Shown here one piece after another: positions 45,538-53,890 of a stretch of 64,000 nucleotides of DNA. Below the pieces are notes generated by a model. That model had not been told where the DNA came from and searched no databases. It saw nothing but the letters and a program-made list of their open reading frames with translations. The translations under genes and the position numbers were made by a program. The DNA lies in the NCBI RefSeq assembly GCF_003070885.1, contig NZ_CP028913.1:744001-808000 (forward strand). The letters run 5' to 3'. Source of the DNA: Agromyces badenianii. Its GTDB lineage: Bacteria; Actinomycetota; Actinomycetes; Actinomycetales; Microbacteriaceae. Every line of letters begins with the position of its first letter. The stretch's first letter is position 1.

Positions 45538-46319
45538 CGTCGCGCCTCCCGCTCGGCCGTGGGCCGGAGGTCGGGCTCGCCGCGCTCGATGAGGCGCAGG
45601 AAGGCTTGCTCGACGTCGTCGGTGCCGGTGATCTCGAGCACGCCGCGCACCGTGTCGTCGGCGAGCAGCCGGCCGTCGCGCAGCAGCAGCAGGCGGTCGC
45701 AGCGCTTGGCCTCGTCCATGACGTGGCTGGAGATCAACAGCGTGGCGCCGTCGTCGGCGAGGCTGCGGAACAGGGCCCACAGTTCGACGCGGAGCACGGG
45801 GTCGAGCCCGACGGTGGGCTCGTCGAGCACGAGCACCTCGGGGTCGCCGAGCAGTGCCGCTGCGAGCGAGACGCGGCTGCGCTGCCCGCCCGAGAGCGAA
45901 CCGGCGAGGCGGCCGGTGACGGACGCGAGGTCGGTGCGTTCGATGACGCGATCGATGTCGGATGCCGGTGCGCCGATGATGCGGCGGAAGTAGGCGAGGT
46001 TCTGGCGCACCGTGAGGTCGTCGTACACGCTCGCCTGCTGGGTGACGTAGCCCATGCGCGTGCGCAGCGAGCGGTTGCCGGCCGGCAGGCCGAGCACTTC
46101 GATGGTGCCCGACTTCACGAGCTGCACGCCGACGATGGCGCGCATGAGACTCGTCTTGCCGCTCCCGCTCGGGCCCAGGAGACCCACGATGCGGCCGCGC
46201 GGCACTGCGAGCGAGAGGTGATCGAGCGCGGTCACCCCGCCCCTGACGACCGTGAGGTCTTCGACGATGATCGCGGCGCCGGGCACAGCGTCTGCTGCGG
46301 CATCCGAGTTATTCATCAT
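45534..46319 (-). CDS. ABC exporter, ATP-binding protein (DrrA-type)
   Basis: A 261-residue ATPase. Walker A GPSGSGKTS, Q-loop YVTQQASVYDDLT, signature LSGGQRSRV, Walker B VLVLDEPTVGLDP and the switch His in LLISSHVMDEA. ATG 46319 (followed by a second ATG) overlaps the end of the TetR gene by 11 bp, so tetR, ATPase and permease form one operon. Start choice is slightly uncertain (46316, 46319 or 46331). Confidence 0.9.
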   Translation of the reverse strand: MMNNSDAAADAVPGAAIIVEDLTVVRGGVTALDHLSLAVPRGRIVGLLGPSGSGKTSLMRAIVGVQLVKSGTIEVLGLPAGNRSLRTRMGYVTQQASVYDDLTVRQNLAYFRRIIGAPASDIDRVIERTDLASVTGRLAGSLSGGQRSRVSLAAALLGDPEVLVLDEPTVGLDPVLRVELWALFRSLADDGATLLISSHVMDEAKRCDRLLLLRDGRLLADDTVRGVLEITGTDDVEQAFLRLIERGEPDLRPTAEREARR

Positions 46320-46971
46320 GTGCCGAATCATGCGCCGGTCGCACTTCGCTGTCAAGCGCAGCCGGACGCCCGGTCAGGTGCCATTGCACCGCGGGTGCGA
46401 CCCGTCGCACGAGCTCGTCGACGTCGACGGAGGCGACCGGTTCGAACTCGAGCACGTACCGCACCATGATCACGCCCACGAGCTGCGACGCCGCGAGTTC
46501 CGCCCGAAGTTCGGCGTCGTCGGCGCCGCCGAGCGCCGACGCGATGCGCTGCATGATCTCTCGGCGCAAGAACTCGCGAAGCATGCGGGCGACGGGGCCC
46601 TGACCGATCGCCGAGCGGAGCGCCGCCACCGCGGCCGGTCGCACCGGGCCCGAATCCCACGCCCCCAGCACCGCCCGCACGAGGCGTTCGCCGAGCTCCT
46701 CGAGCGGGGCGTCGAGCGCTTCGCGCACCAGTCGATCGGGACGGAGCGGAACTTCGACGACCTCGGCGACGAGCGCCTGCTTGCCATCGAAGTAGTGGTG
46801 CACGAGGGCCGGATCGACACCCGCCCGCCTGGCGATCGCGCGCACCGATGCAGCTTCGTACCCGTGCTCGCCGAACTCGGCCGTTGCGGCCTCGAGGATG
46901 CGTGCCCGGGTGTCGCCGGCGGTGACGCCGCGCGGCCGGCCGCGACGCCGAGGTTCCGAGCGCTCCGTCAC
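46309..46971 (-). CDS. TetR family regulator of the adjacent ABC exporter
   Basis: A 220-residue protein. An Arg-rich start (RRRGRPRG) leads into the helix-turn-helix EHGYEAASVRAIARRAGVDPALVHHYFDGKQAL, and a C-terminal domain of the TetR_C type follows (REIMQRIASALGGADDAELRAELAASQLVGV). It heads the exporter operon and likely represses it in response to the exported compound. The upstream region holds a near-repeat (46979-47024) that could be the operator. Confidence 0.88.
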   Translation of the reverse strand: MTERSEPRRRGRPRGVTAGDTRARILEAATAEFGEHGYEAASVRAIARRAGVDPALVHHYFDGKQALVAEVVEVPLRPDRLVREALDAPLEELGERLVRAVLGAWDSGPVRPAAVAALRSAIGQGPVARMLREFLRREIMQRIASALGGADDAELRAELAASQLVGVIMVRYVLEFEPVASVDVDELVRRVAPAVQWHLTGRPAALDSEVRPAHDSAHDE

Positions 46972-46978
46972 ACGCCGA

Positions 46979-47024
46979 GCCTATGCCCGGAGACACGCAC
47001 GGCCTATGCCCGAGACGGCGCACG
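46979..47024. repeat. Imperfect tandem repeat between tetR and lemA
   Basis: GCCTATGCCCGGAGACACGC at 46979 is followed by GCCTATGCCCGAGACGGCGC at 47002, a 23-bp period with small differences, immediately upstream of the TetR start. A possible operator region. Confidence 0.5.
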
Positions 47025-47123
47025 GCTTCCTTTGAGTCTCATGAGAAGCACCGCGGACTCCGAACGTCGCTCGGTAAGATGGAGGACAGCAAACCGCCGC
47101 CCGAAGCGCTAGGAGTCCGTGCC

Positions 47124-47690
47124 ATGGAATGGCTCATCCCCGTCATCATCGTCGTTGCGCTCGTGGTGATCATCGGCATCTACCTTTGGGCCACCTACAA
47201 CTCCCTGGTCACGCTGAACGTGCGGGTCGACGAGGCCTGGAGCGACATCACGGTGCAGCTGAAGCGTCGTGCCGACCTGATTCCGAACCTCATCGAGGCG
47301 GTCAAGGGCTACGCCGCGCACGAGAAGTCGGTCTTCGAGTCCGTCACGCGGGCGCGCGCCGAGACGCTGTCGGCGCAGGGCCCCGCAGAGGCCGGTGCCG
47401 CTGAGAACCACATGCAGCAGGCGCTCAAGTCGATCTTCGCCGTCGCCGAGGCGTACCCGCAGCTGCAGGCCAGCCAGAACTTCCTGCAGCTGCAGTCCGA
47501 GCTCGTCGACACCGAAGACAAGATCCAGGCCTCGCGTCGGTTCTACAACGGCGGCGTCCGCGAGCTCAACACGAAGATCAAGGTCTTCCCGAACACCCTC
47601 TTCGTGCGCAGCCTCGGCTTCCACGAGCGCGACTTCTTCGAGGTCACCGAGCCGGCGGCGATCGCGGAGCCGCCGCGCGTGCAGTTCTAA
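47124..47690 (+). CDS. lemA: LemA family protein
   Basis: A 188-residue protein with one N-terminal membrane helix (IPVIIVVALVVIIGIYLWATYN) and a long helical domain with the family signature VDEAWSDITVQLKRRADLIPNLIEAVKGYAAHE and RRFYNGGVRELNTKIKVFPN. Function unclear. LemA commonly pairs with HtpX-type metalloproteases, as here. ATG 47124 has AGGAG at 47111-47115; TAAGAT near 47074 is a possible promoter -10. Confidence 0.93.
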   Translation: MEWLIPVIIVVALVVIIGIYLWATYNSLVTLNVRVDEAWSDITVQLKRRADLIPNLIEAVKGYAAHEKSVFESVTRARAETLSAQGPAEAGAAENHMQQALKSIFAVAEAYPQLQASQNFLQLQSELVDTEDKIQASRRFYNGGVRELNTKIKVFPNTLFVRSLGFHERDFFEVTEPAAIAEPPRVQF

Positions 47691-47699
47691 GGGCCGGCG

Positions 47700-48575
47700 T
47701 TGTACCGCGCGATCGCGAAGAACAAACGCAACACCGTCTTCATCATCCTCTTCTTCCTCGCCATCATCGGCGGGCTCGGGTGGCTGGCGGCGTACATCTA
47801 CGGCGATATCACGATCGTCATCGTGACCCTCGTCATCGCCAGCGCATACGCCCTGTTCCAGTACTTCACGGCCGACAAGCAGGCGATCTCGATGTCGGGG
47901 GCGATCGAACTGCAGTCCAAGGCCGACCACCCGAGGCTCTGGCGCACCGTCGAGAACCTCTCGATCACCACCGGCACCACCATGCCCCGGGTGTTCGTGA
48001 TCTCCGACCCGGCGCCGAACGCGTTCGCGACCGGACGCGACCCTGAGCACGCCGTCGTCGCAGCGACCACGGGCCTGCTCGAGATCATGGACGACGCCGA
48101 GCTCGAGGGCGTCATGGCCCACGAACTCGGGCACGTGCGCAACTACGACATCCGCCTGTCGATGGTCGTCTTCGGCCTCGTCGTGGCCGTCGGCTTCATC
48201 TCCGACATGCTCGTGCGCATGGCGTTCTTCGGCCGGGGCAACAACAACAGCAACCCGATCGTCATGATCTTCGGTCTCGTGGCGATGCTCATCGCACCGC
48301 TCGTCGCGAGCCTCGTGCAGCTCGCCGTCTCGCGACAGCGCGAATACCTCGCGGATGCCACGGGCGCGATGACCACGCGTCATCCCGACGCCCTCGCGAG
48401 CGCCCTCGAGAAGCTCGAGGCCTACGGTCGACCGATGAAGCGCCAGAACTCCTCGATGGCCCACCTCTGGATCGCCGACCCGCTGAAGCCCGGCATCGTG
48501 GACAAGCTCTTCGCGACCCACCCCCCGATCGCCGAGCGGGTCAAGCGCCTCGAGCAGATGGGCGGCGCGTTCTAG
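47700..48575 (+). CDS. htpX: M48 family membrane metalloprotease HtpX
   Basis: Membrane-protein quality-control zinc protease, 291 residues. There are two N-terminal membrane helices, then HELGH (about residues 140-144; zinc His and catalytic Glu). A second hydrophobic pair follows, with the third zinc ligand in REYLADATGA (about 215-224). The C-terminus has THPPIAERVKRL, a family hallmark. The start is a TTG at 47700, supported by the conserved MYRAIAKNKRNT-type beginning and the 9-bp distance from lemA. Confidence 0.93.
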   Translation: MYRAIAKNKRNTVFIILFFLAIIGGLGWLAAYIYGDITIVIVTLVIASAYALFQYFTADKQAISMSGAIELQSKADHPRLWRTVENLSITTGTTMPRVFVISDPAPNAFATGRDPEHAVVAATTGLLEIMDDAELEGVMAHELGHVRNYDIRLSMVVFGLVVAVGFISDMLVRMAFFGRGNNNSNPIVMIFGLVAMLIAPLVASLVQLAVSRQREYLADATGAMTTRHPDALASALEKLEAYGRPMKRQNSSMAHLWIADPLKPGIVDKLFATHPPIAERVKRLEQMGGAF

Positions 48576-48585
48576 CCGACGCCGC

Positions 48586-49797
48586 TCAGGCAGCGACCGA
48601 GAGTTCCGCCGCCAGGGCGGGGGAGAGGTCGCCGCGACCGGCGACGATCACCTCGCCCAGCCCCTGCCACGCGGCTGCCCGCCGCAGCACCGGCACGAGC
48701 CGCGCAGCGGTCTCGACTGGGGCCCCGGGCTCGCTCCACGCCGACTGCACCCGGAGCACTCCGGCCTGCCGGTCGCTCTTGAGGTCGACGCGGCCGACGA
48801 CGCGGTCATCGACGAGCACCGGCAACGAGTAGTAGCCGAATTTGCGGTCGGGCTCGGGGGTGTAGATCTCGATGCGGTAATGGAAGTCGAAGAGCCGCTC
48901 CGTGCGCGGCCGGAACCACACCACGGGGTCGAACGGCGAAAGCACCGCCGCCGTCTCGATGCGCCGTGGCCGCTTCGCGTCGCGTTGCAGCCACGCGGGC
49001 GTCTGCCGTGCTCCGGTCGTCCAGCCCGGTACCTCGACGGGCAGGAGCACCCCCGCTTCTTCGAGCTCGAGGATCGCTCGTCGCACCGGCTGGCGCTTCA
49101 TGCGCCAGTAGTCGGCGAGGTCGGCCTCGGTGGCGATGCCGAGCGCGGATGCCGCGAGGCCGACGAGCTCGCGCACGGCATCGGCCTCGACCGGCACCAC
49201 GCCGAGCACCTCGTCGGGCAAGGCCTGCTCGGGCAGCGCGTAGACGCGCTCGAAGCGGCGCCGCTCGATGCACACGACCTCGCCCGTGCGAAACATCATC
49301 TCGAGCGTGCGCTTGACGTCGGACCAGCCCCACCACGGCCCGCGCCGCTCGTTGGAATCGTGCTCGATCTCGCCCGCCCGCATGGGCCCGTTGGCGGCGA
49401 GCTCGGCTCGGAGCCAGTCGGCGAGCGTGCGGTTCTCGGCGACCCAGCCGCCCCAGTCGCTGCCCGTGGCGCGGTACGCCTCACGCCGGAACTCGAAGAG
49501 CGGCCAGAGCTCGCGGGGGATGTACGCCGCCTGGTGCGCCCAGTACTCGACCATCCGGCCGCGACGGCCGGTCGTGATGCGGTCGAGCGCACCCCGGTCG
49601 TAGGCGCCGACCCGGCTGAACGCCGGCAGGTAGTGACTGCGCTCGAACACGTTGACCGAGTCGATCTGCAGCAGCGAGAGCCGATCGATGACGCCGTTGA
49701 CGGCACGGGTGCCCGGCGCCTCGGGCAGCGGGCGGGCGAAACCCTGCGCGGCGAGTGCGATGCGGCGGGCGAGGGCGGGACTGACGACGTCGACCAT
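48586..49797 (-). CDS. Winged-helix DNA-binding protein, YcaQ-like (AlkX/DNA glycosylase family)
   Basis: A 403-residue protein of the HTH_42/YcaQ family, whose characterised members (AlkX, AlkZ) remove alkylated or crosslinked bases. Motifs: LLQIDSVNVFERSHYLPAFSRVG (with the QxD-type catalytic pattern of the family), WAHQAAYIPRELWP, SPFDPVVWFRPRTERLFDFHYRIEIYTP and FGYYSLPVLVDDRVVGRVDLKSDR. ATG 49797 is chosen because LARRIALAAQGF directly follows; upstream in-frame starts add 28 unconserved residues. Confidence 0.86.
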   Translation of the reverse strand: MVDVVSPALARRIALAAQGFARPLPEAPGTRAVNGVIDRLSLLQIDSVNVFERSHYLPAFSRVGAYDRGALDRITTGRRGRMVEYWAHQAAYIPRELWPLFEFRREAYRATGSDWGGWVAENRTLADWLRAELAANGPMRAGEIEHDSNERRGPWWGWSDVKRTLEMMFRTGEVVCIERRRFERVYALPEQALPDEVLGVVPVEADAVRELVGLAASALGIATEADLADYWRMKRQPVRRAILELEEAGVLLPVEVPGWTTGARQTPAWLQRDAKRPRRIETAAVLSPFDPVVWFRPRTERLFDFHYRIEIYTPEPDRKFGYYSLPVLVDDRVVGRVDLKSDRQAGVLRVQSAWSEPGAPVETAARLVPVLRRAAAWQGLGEVIVAGRGDLSPALAAELSVAA

Positions 49798-49891
49798 GAT
49801 GGAGTCGACGATAGCGGGAGCAACCGACACGGGAGCATGCCATCGGCGTGCGGCATCCGCACGCCATGCCGTTCGGTTCATGCGACCCGCC

Positions 49892-49903
49892 TAGACTGGA
49901 GCG
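49892..49903 (+). promoter_or_regulatory. Leaderless promoter -10 element of the AI-2E-family gene
   Basis: TAGACT at 49892-49897, six bases before ATG 49904. Confidence 0.5.
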
Positions 49904-51130
49904 ATGACGGACTCCACGGGGCGGGAACGGGGCCGGACACCGCGGCGCACGACGGATGCGACGACACCCGTGCAGCAGGCGCAGGTCGCGCCGCACGAGG
50001 CCACCGACTCCATCCCGTTCGGGGTGCGGCTCGCGGCGGGGTGGTCGTGGCGGCTCCTGCTCATCGGCGGGGTGCTCGCGGTCGTCGTCTTCCTCATCAT
50101 CCAGCTGCGACTCATCGTCATCCCGATTCTCGTCGCGGTCTTGATCGGCGCGCTGCTCGTGCCCTTCTCGAGCTTCCTGCAGAGGCACCGCTGGCCGAAG
50201 TGGCTCGCCGTCACGACCGCGATGCTCTCGGCGCTCGTCGTCGTGGGCGGACTCCTGACGCTCGGCATCACACAGATCGTGCGCGGCTCCGACGAGCTCG
50301 CCGCGCAGTCGCTCGTGGCGTGGGACAGGTTCCGCGAGTGGCTGCTCGAGGGGCCGTTCCACATCACCGAAACCCAACTGAACGACTGGGTCGCTCAGAT
50401 CGTCGAGTCGGTGCAGCAGGACAGCGGCCTGCTCGTGAGCGGTGCCCTCTCGCTGAGCTCGAGCCTCGGGCACTTCCTCGCCGGCATGCTGCTCGCGCTG
50501 TTCGCGACGCTCTTCATCCTGATCGACGGCCGCGGCATCTGGAACTGGATCGTCGGCATCTTTCCGCGCCGGGGCAGGGTCGCCATCGACCATGCCGGTC
50601 AGGCCGGCTGGGCGACGCTCCAGAACTTCGTGAAGGTGCAGATCCTCGTCGCGACGATCGATGCCATCGGCATCGGGCTCGGCGCGTTCTTCCTCGGAGT
50701 TCCGCTCGCGGTGCCGATCGCGATCCTCGTCTTCCTCGGTTCCTTCATCCCGATCGTCGGTGCGGTCGCGACCGGCGCGCTCGCGGTGTTCGTCGCGCTC
50801 GTCTACAACGGCCCGGTCATCGCCCTCGTCATGCTCGGCATCGTGCTGCTCGTGCAGCAGGTCGAGGGCCACGTGCTGCAGCCGCTCATCATGGGAACGG
50901 CCGTGAAGGTGCATCCGCTCGGCGTGGTCGTGGCCGTGGCGACCGGATCCCTCCTCGCCGGCATCCCCGGAGCCCTGTTCGCCGTGCCGGTGGCCGCCGT
51001 CGTCAACGTCATGATCCTCTCGGTCGCGAGCGGGGCATGGAAGAACGAGGCGAATCCGCCGCCGGCCACCGCACGGGCGCCGCTCTGGCGCACCGTACCG
51101 AAACGCCCGGGTTACAAGCGAGGAGAATGA
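49904..51130 (+). CDS. AI-2E family transporter (TqsA/PerM-like)
   Basis: A 408-residue membrane protein with a disordered 45-residue N-terminus and about eight membrane helices. Family features are GSFIPIVGAVATGALAVFVAL (about residues 280-300) and QQVEGHVLQPLIMGTAVKVHPLGV (about 320-345). Members export autoinducer-2, sodium or other substrates; the cargo here is unknown. The stop overlaps the ilvA start (ATGA). Confidence 0.9.
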   Translation: MTDSTGRERGRTPRRTTDATTPVQQAQVAPHEATDSIPFGVRLAAGWSWRLLLIGGVLAVVVFLIIQLRLIVIPILVAVLIGALLVPFSSFLQRHRWPKWLAVTTAMLSALVVVGGLLTLGITQIVRGSDELAAQSLVAWDRFREWLLEGPFHITETQLNDWVAQIVESVQQDSGLLVSGALSLSSSLGHFLAGMLLALFATLFILIDGRGIWNWIVGIFPRRGRVAIDHAGQAGWATLQNFVKVQILVATIDAIGIGLGAFFLGVPLAVPIAILVFLGSFIPIVGAVATGALAVFVALVYNGPVIALVMLGIVLLVQQVEGHVLQPLIMGTAVKVHPLGVVVAVATGSLLAGIPGALFAVPVAAVVNVMILSVASGAWKNEANPPPATARAPLWRTVPKRPGYKRGE

Positions 51131-52374
51131 ACGAGTTGACGACTGCGATCCCCGGGCCGGGGCTTGTCGATTTCGAGCGTGCGCGAGAGGTGGTCTCGGC
51201 CGTCGCCCGGCAGACCCCGATGGAGTCGTCGCGATTCCTCGCCGAGATGCTCGGCGTGCCCGTGCACCTCAAGTGCGAGAACCTGCAGCGCACGGGCTCC
51301 TACAAGCTCCGCGGCGCGTACCACCGCATCTCGGCGCTGACCGAGTCGGAACGCGCCCGCGGCGTCGTCGCCGCCTCGGCGGGCAACCACGCCCAGGGCG
51401 TCGCGTTCGCGGCCCGCGAGCTCGGCATCCGGGCGACGATCTTCATGCCGGTGGGCGTCGCGCTTCCGAAGCTCGAGGCGACCCGGGCGTACGGCGCCGA
51501 CGTCGTGCTTCGGGGCGACTCGGTGGGCGAGACGCTCGAGGCCGCGGCCGCCTTCGCCGAAGAGACCGGCGCGGTCATCATCCCGCCCTTCGATCACCCC
51601 GATGTGATCGCGGGGCAGGGCACGCTCGGCCTCGAGATCATCGAACAGGCGCCCGATGTCGAGACCATCGTCGTGCCGATCGGCGGCGGCGGCCTCGCCG
51701 CGGGCATCGCGAGTGCCGTCAAGCAACGTGCCGCCGAACTCGGGCGCACCATCAGGGTGATCGGGGTGCAGGCCGAGAACGCCGCACCATACGTCGCCTC
51801 GCTCGCCGCGGGGTCGCCCCAGCGGGTGCCGGTCGTGCCGACGATCGCCGACGGCATCGCCGTCTACCGTCCGGGCGAGTTGAACTTCGAGATCATCCGC
51901 GATGCGGTCGACGAGGTGGTGACGGTCTCCGAAGACGACATCGCCCGGGCGCTGCTCGTGCTGCTCGAACGCGCCAAGCTCGTCGTCGAGCCCGCGGGCG
52001 CGGTCTCGGTGGCCGCGATCATGACCGGCCAGATCGCCTCCGACGGCCCGGTGGTCGCGCTGCTCTCGGGCGGCAACATCGACCCCCTGCTCATGCAGCG
52101 CGTGATCGCGCACGGCCTCGCGGCCTCCGACCGGTACCTCACGCTCGGCATCGGGCTGCCCGATCGTCCGGGCCAGCTCGCCCGCATCGCGGAACTCCTG
52201 GCCGAGGCGAACGCCAACGTGATCGAGGTGCTGCACACGCGGCACGGATCAGGACTGCAGATCTCCGAGGTCGAGCTGAAGCTCTCGGTCGAGACCCGCG
52301 GCCCCGATCATCGCGCCGAGGTCGTCGAGGTGCTGCGCCGTGCCGGCTACGAGCCGGTCGTCTACAACGAGTAG
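51127..52374 (+). CDS. ilvA: Threonine ammonia-lyase (IlvA/TdcB-type with ACT domain)
   Basis: PLP enzyme converting threonine to 2-oxobutanoate for isoleucine synthesis. The PLP-Lys is in LKCENLQRTGSYKLRGAY (about residue 58), SAGNHAQGVA binds substrate, and GGGGLAAGIASAVK binds the PLP phosphate. The C-terminus (about 335-415) is one ACT domain (LTLGIGLPDRPGQLARIAELLAEANANVIEV), the layout of the catabolic/short biosynthetic form. 415 residues. The ribosome site AGGAGA lies at 51121-51126. Confidence 0.92.
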   Translation: MNELTTAIPGPGLVDFERAREVVSAVARQTPMESSRFLAEMLGVPVHLKCENLQRTGSYKLRGAYHRISALTESERARGVVAASAGNHAQGVAFAARELGIRATIFMPVGVALPKLEATRAYGADVVLRGDSVGETLEAAAAFAEETGAVIIPPFDHPDVIAGQGTLGLEIIEQAPDVETIVVPIGGGGLAAGIASAVKQRAAELGRTIRVIGVQAENAAPYVASLAAGSPQRVPVVPTIADGIAVYRPGELNFEIIRDAVDEVVTVSEDDIARALLVLLERAKLVVEPAGAVSVAAIMTGQIASDGPVVALLSGGNIDPLLMQRVIAHGLAASDRYLTLGIGLPDRPGQLARIAELLAEANANVIEVLHTRHGSGLQISEVELKLSVETRGPDHRAEVVEVLRRAGYEPVVYNE

Positions 52375-52381
52375 GCGGGGT

Positions 52382-52399
52382 CGGCGCGTCTCGGCGCCG
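52382..52399. terminator. Possible bidirectional hairpin between ilvA and greA
   Basis: CGGCGC / GCGCCG with a six-base loop in the short gap between two convergent genes. Confidence 0.3.
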
Positions 52400-52412
52400 T
52401 GATGGTGCTCGG

Positions 52413-52904
52413 CTACTCGCCGCCCCACGTCGCGACACCGGTGATCTCCACCGGGATCTCACGACCGTTGGGTGCGGTGTAGCTGGTCTTCTCACCGATC
52501 TTGAGGCCGAGGATCGCGGCGCCGAGCGGGCTCTGCTCGCTCCACACGTCGAGCTCGGAGTCTCCGGCGATCTCGCGGCTGCCGATGAGGAACGTCTCTT
52601 CGTCGCCCGCGATGATCGCGGTGATGACGGTGCCGGTCTCGACGACGCCTGAGGACTGCGGTGCTTCGCCGACCTCGGCGGTGCGGAGGAGCCCCTTCAG
52701 CTGACGGATGCGGGCCTCCTGCTTGCCCTGCTCGTCTTTGGCGGCGTGGTAGCCGCCGTTCTCCTTGAGGTCGCCCTCCTCGCGCGCGGCCTCGATGCGC
52801 TTCGCGATCTCCTCGCGGCCGTGGGTGGAGAGGTGCTCGAGCTCCGCCGCGAGGCGGTCGTAGGCCTCCTGGGTGAGCCAGGTGACGGTGGCGTCCTGCG
52901 CCAT
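52413..52904 (-). CDS. greA: Transcription elongation factor GreA
   Basis: Rescues backtracked RNA polymerase by stimulating transcript cleavage. The N-terminal coiled coil with TQEAYDRLAAELEHLSTHGREEIAKRI carries, at its tip, the acidic EEGDLKENGGYHAAKDEQ (the catalytic Asp/Glu pair). The C-terminal FKBP-like domain includes SPLGAAILGLKIGEKTSYTAPNG. 163 residues. ATG 52904 is chosen over an in-frame start 15 codons upstream because homologues begin here. Confidence 0.96.
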   Translation of the reverse strand: MAQDATVTWLTQEAYDRLAAELEHLSTHGREEIAKRIEAAREEGDLKENGGYHAAKDEQGKQEARIRQLKGLLRTAEVGEAPQSSGVVETGTVITAIIAGDEETFLIGSREIAGDSELDVWSEQSPLGAAILGLKIGEKTSYTAPNGREIPVEITGVATWGGE

Positions 52905-53011
52905 GATGCACACTCCCGTGTATGGGTACCCGTCTTGGCGGGTACACACTGTCTCAGATGCACGCCGTATAGACGTGTCGCCCCGACGACTGTCGGAGCG
53001 AATGTCCCATG

Positions 53012-53425
53012 TTAGGTGAGCCAGCAGCTGTAAATCAAACCCGTGTTGGCCTCTTGCGCGACCCGCACCGTTTCGGTGAGGCTGCGGATGTGGCGCGTCG
53101 ATGCCGGCACTTCGACGACCTTCCAGCCGACGACCGTGAAATCCTCGTTGAGCGCCTGCACGATGCAGGCGGTGTCGTTGCCGGGCGGCACCGAGAGGTT
53201 CCAGCTGACCTCGACCAGGCGCTCCTCGTTGATCAGGCGGTGGCCCGTGTCGGTGGCCTCGACCTGCGGCTTCTGGCCGTCGAGGCCCGCCCAGACGACC
53301 CAGGCGACGAGCACGATCGCGAATGCCACCGCGCCGCCGGCGAGCAGCAGCCGGTCGCGCGTGCGATGGGTGCGAGTGCGCCCGTACCGCGCGTCGAGCG
53401 CGTCGGTCTCGGCCTCTGCCACCAC
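53012..53425 (-). CDS. DUF4307 domain-containing membrane protein
   Basis: A 137-residue protein. A short basic N-terminus (DARYGRTRTHRTRDR) and one membrane helix (about 27-46) are followed by an extracytoplasmic beta domain with LVEVSWNLSVPPGNDTACIVQALNEDFTVVGWKVVEVP. Two Cys are present (TACIV and YSCWLT). DUF4307 genes commonly sit beside greA and mca in Actinobacteria; function unknown. An AAGGAG site precedes the GTG pair at 53425. Confidence 0.85.
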   Translation of the reverse strand: MVAEAETDALDARYGRTRTHRTRDRLLLAGGAVAFAIVLVAWVVWAGLDGQKPQVEATDTGHRLINEERLVEVSWNLSVPPGNDTACIVQALNEDFTVVGWKVVEVPASTRHIRSLTETVRVAQEANTGLIYSCWLT

Positions 53426-53451
53426 GCGGCTCCTTCGGGTCGATCGTCTAG

Positions 53452-53465
53452 GCTTGAATTCAAGC
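53452..53465. promoter_or_regulatory. AT-rich palindrome in a divergent promoter region
   Basis: GCTTGAATTCAAGC is a perfect 14-bp palindrome between the DUF4307 gene and the following small membrane protein gene. It overlaps a TAGGCT hexamer on the plus strand (53449-53454). AT-rich palindromes are rare in this GC-rich sequence; possible operator. Confidence 0.4.
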
Positions 53466-53520
53466 TTAACGCGCCCCCGTGACGCCGAAGCCCGCCCGTG
53501 ACAGCGTGAAAGAGAGTCCG

Positions 53521-53832
53521 ATGCTCGTCGTGCCCGCCCTGACCTTCCTGGCAGAAGACGAGGAGTTCGACCCCAACACTGTGACCCCGGGCATCTGGGG
53601 CTTCCTCGTGACCTTCCTCATCATGGTCGTGGTGGTGCTCTTGATCCTCGACATGGTGCGGCGCATCCGGCGCACCAACTACCGGGCCGAGGTGCGCGAG
53701 CAGCTCGAGGCCGAGGCGCGCGATGCCGAGATCGCCGAGGCCGACGGCCAGGCGACGGATGCCTCGGGCGAGGCGCCGCGCGGCGACAACGACCCGAACG
53801 ACGACGAACCCGACGGGGCATCCTCCCGCTAG
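53521..53832 (+). CDS. Small single-pass membrane protein, hypothetical
   Basis: A 103-residue protein. A short acidic start (EDEEFDPNTVTPG) precedes one helix (GFLVTFLIMVVVVLLILDMVRRIRR, about residues 24-48) with positive residues on its C-terminal side. An acidic, low-complexity tail follows (EAEARDAEIAEADGQATD). No family recognised. ATG 53521 has GAGAG upstream. It occupies the position where mca (mycothiol conjugate amidase) often lies in other Actinobacteria. Confidence 0.65.
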   Translation: MLVVPALTFLAEDEEFDPNTVTPGIWGFLVTFLIMVVVVLLILDMVRRIRRTNYRAEVREQLEAEARDAEIAEADGQATDASGEAPRGDNDPNDDEPDGASSR

Positions 53833-53890
53833 CGGTCGCGCCGGACGCGGCGGTCGCCTCGAACCTCTTCGACGTGCGCCCGCCGCACGA

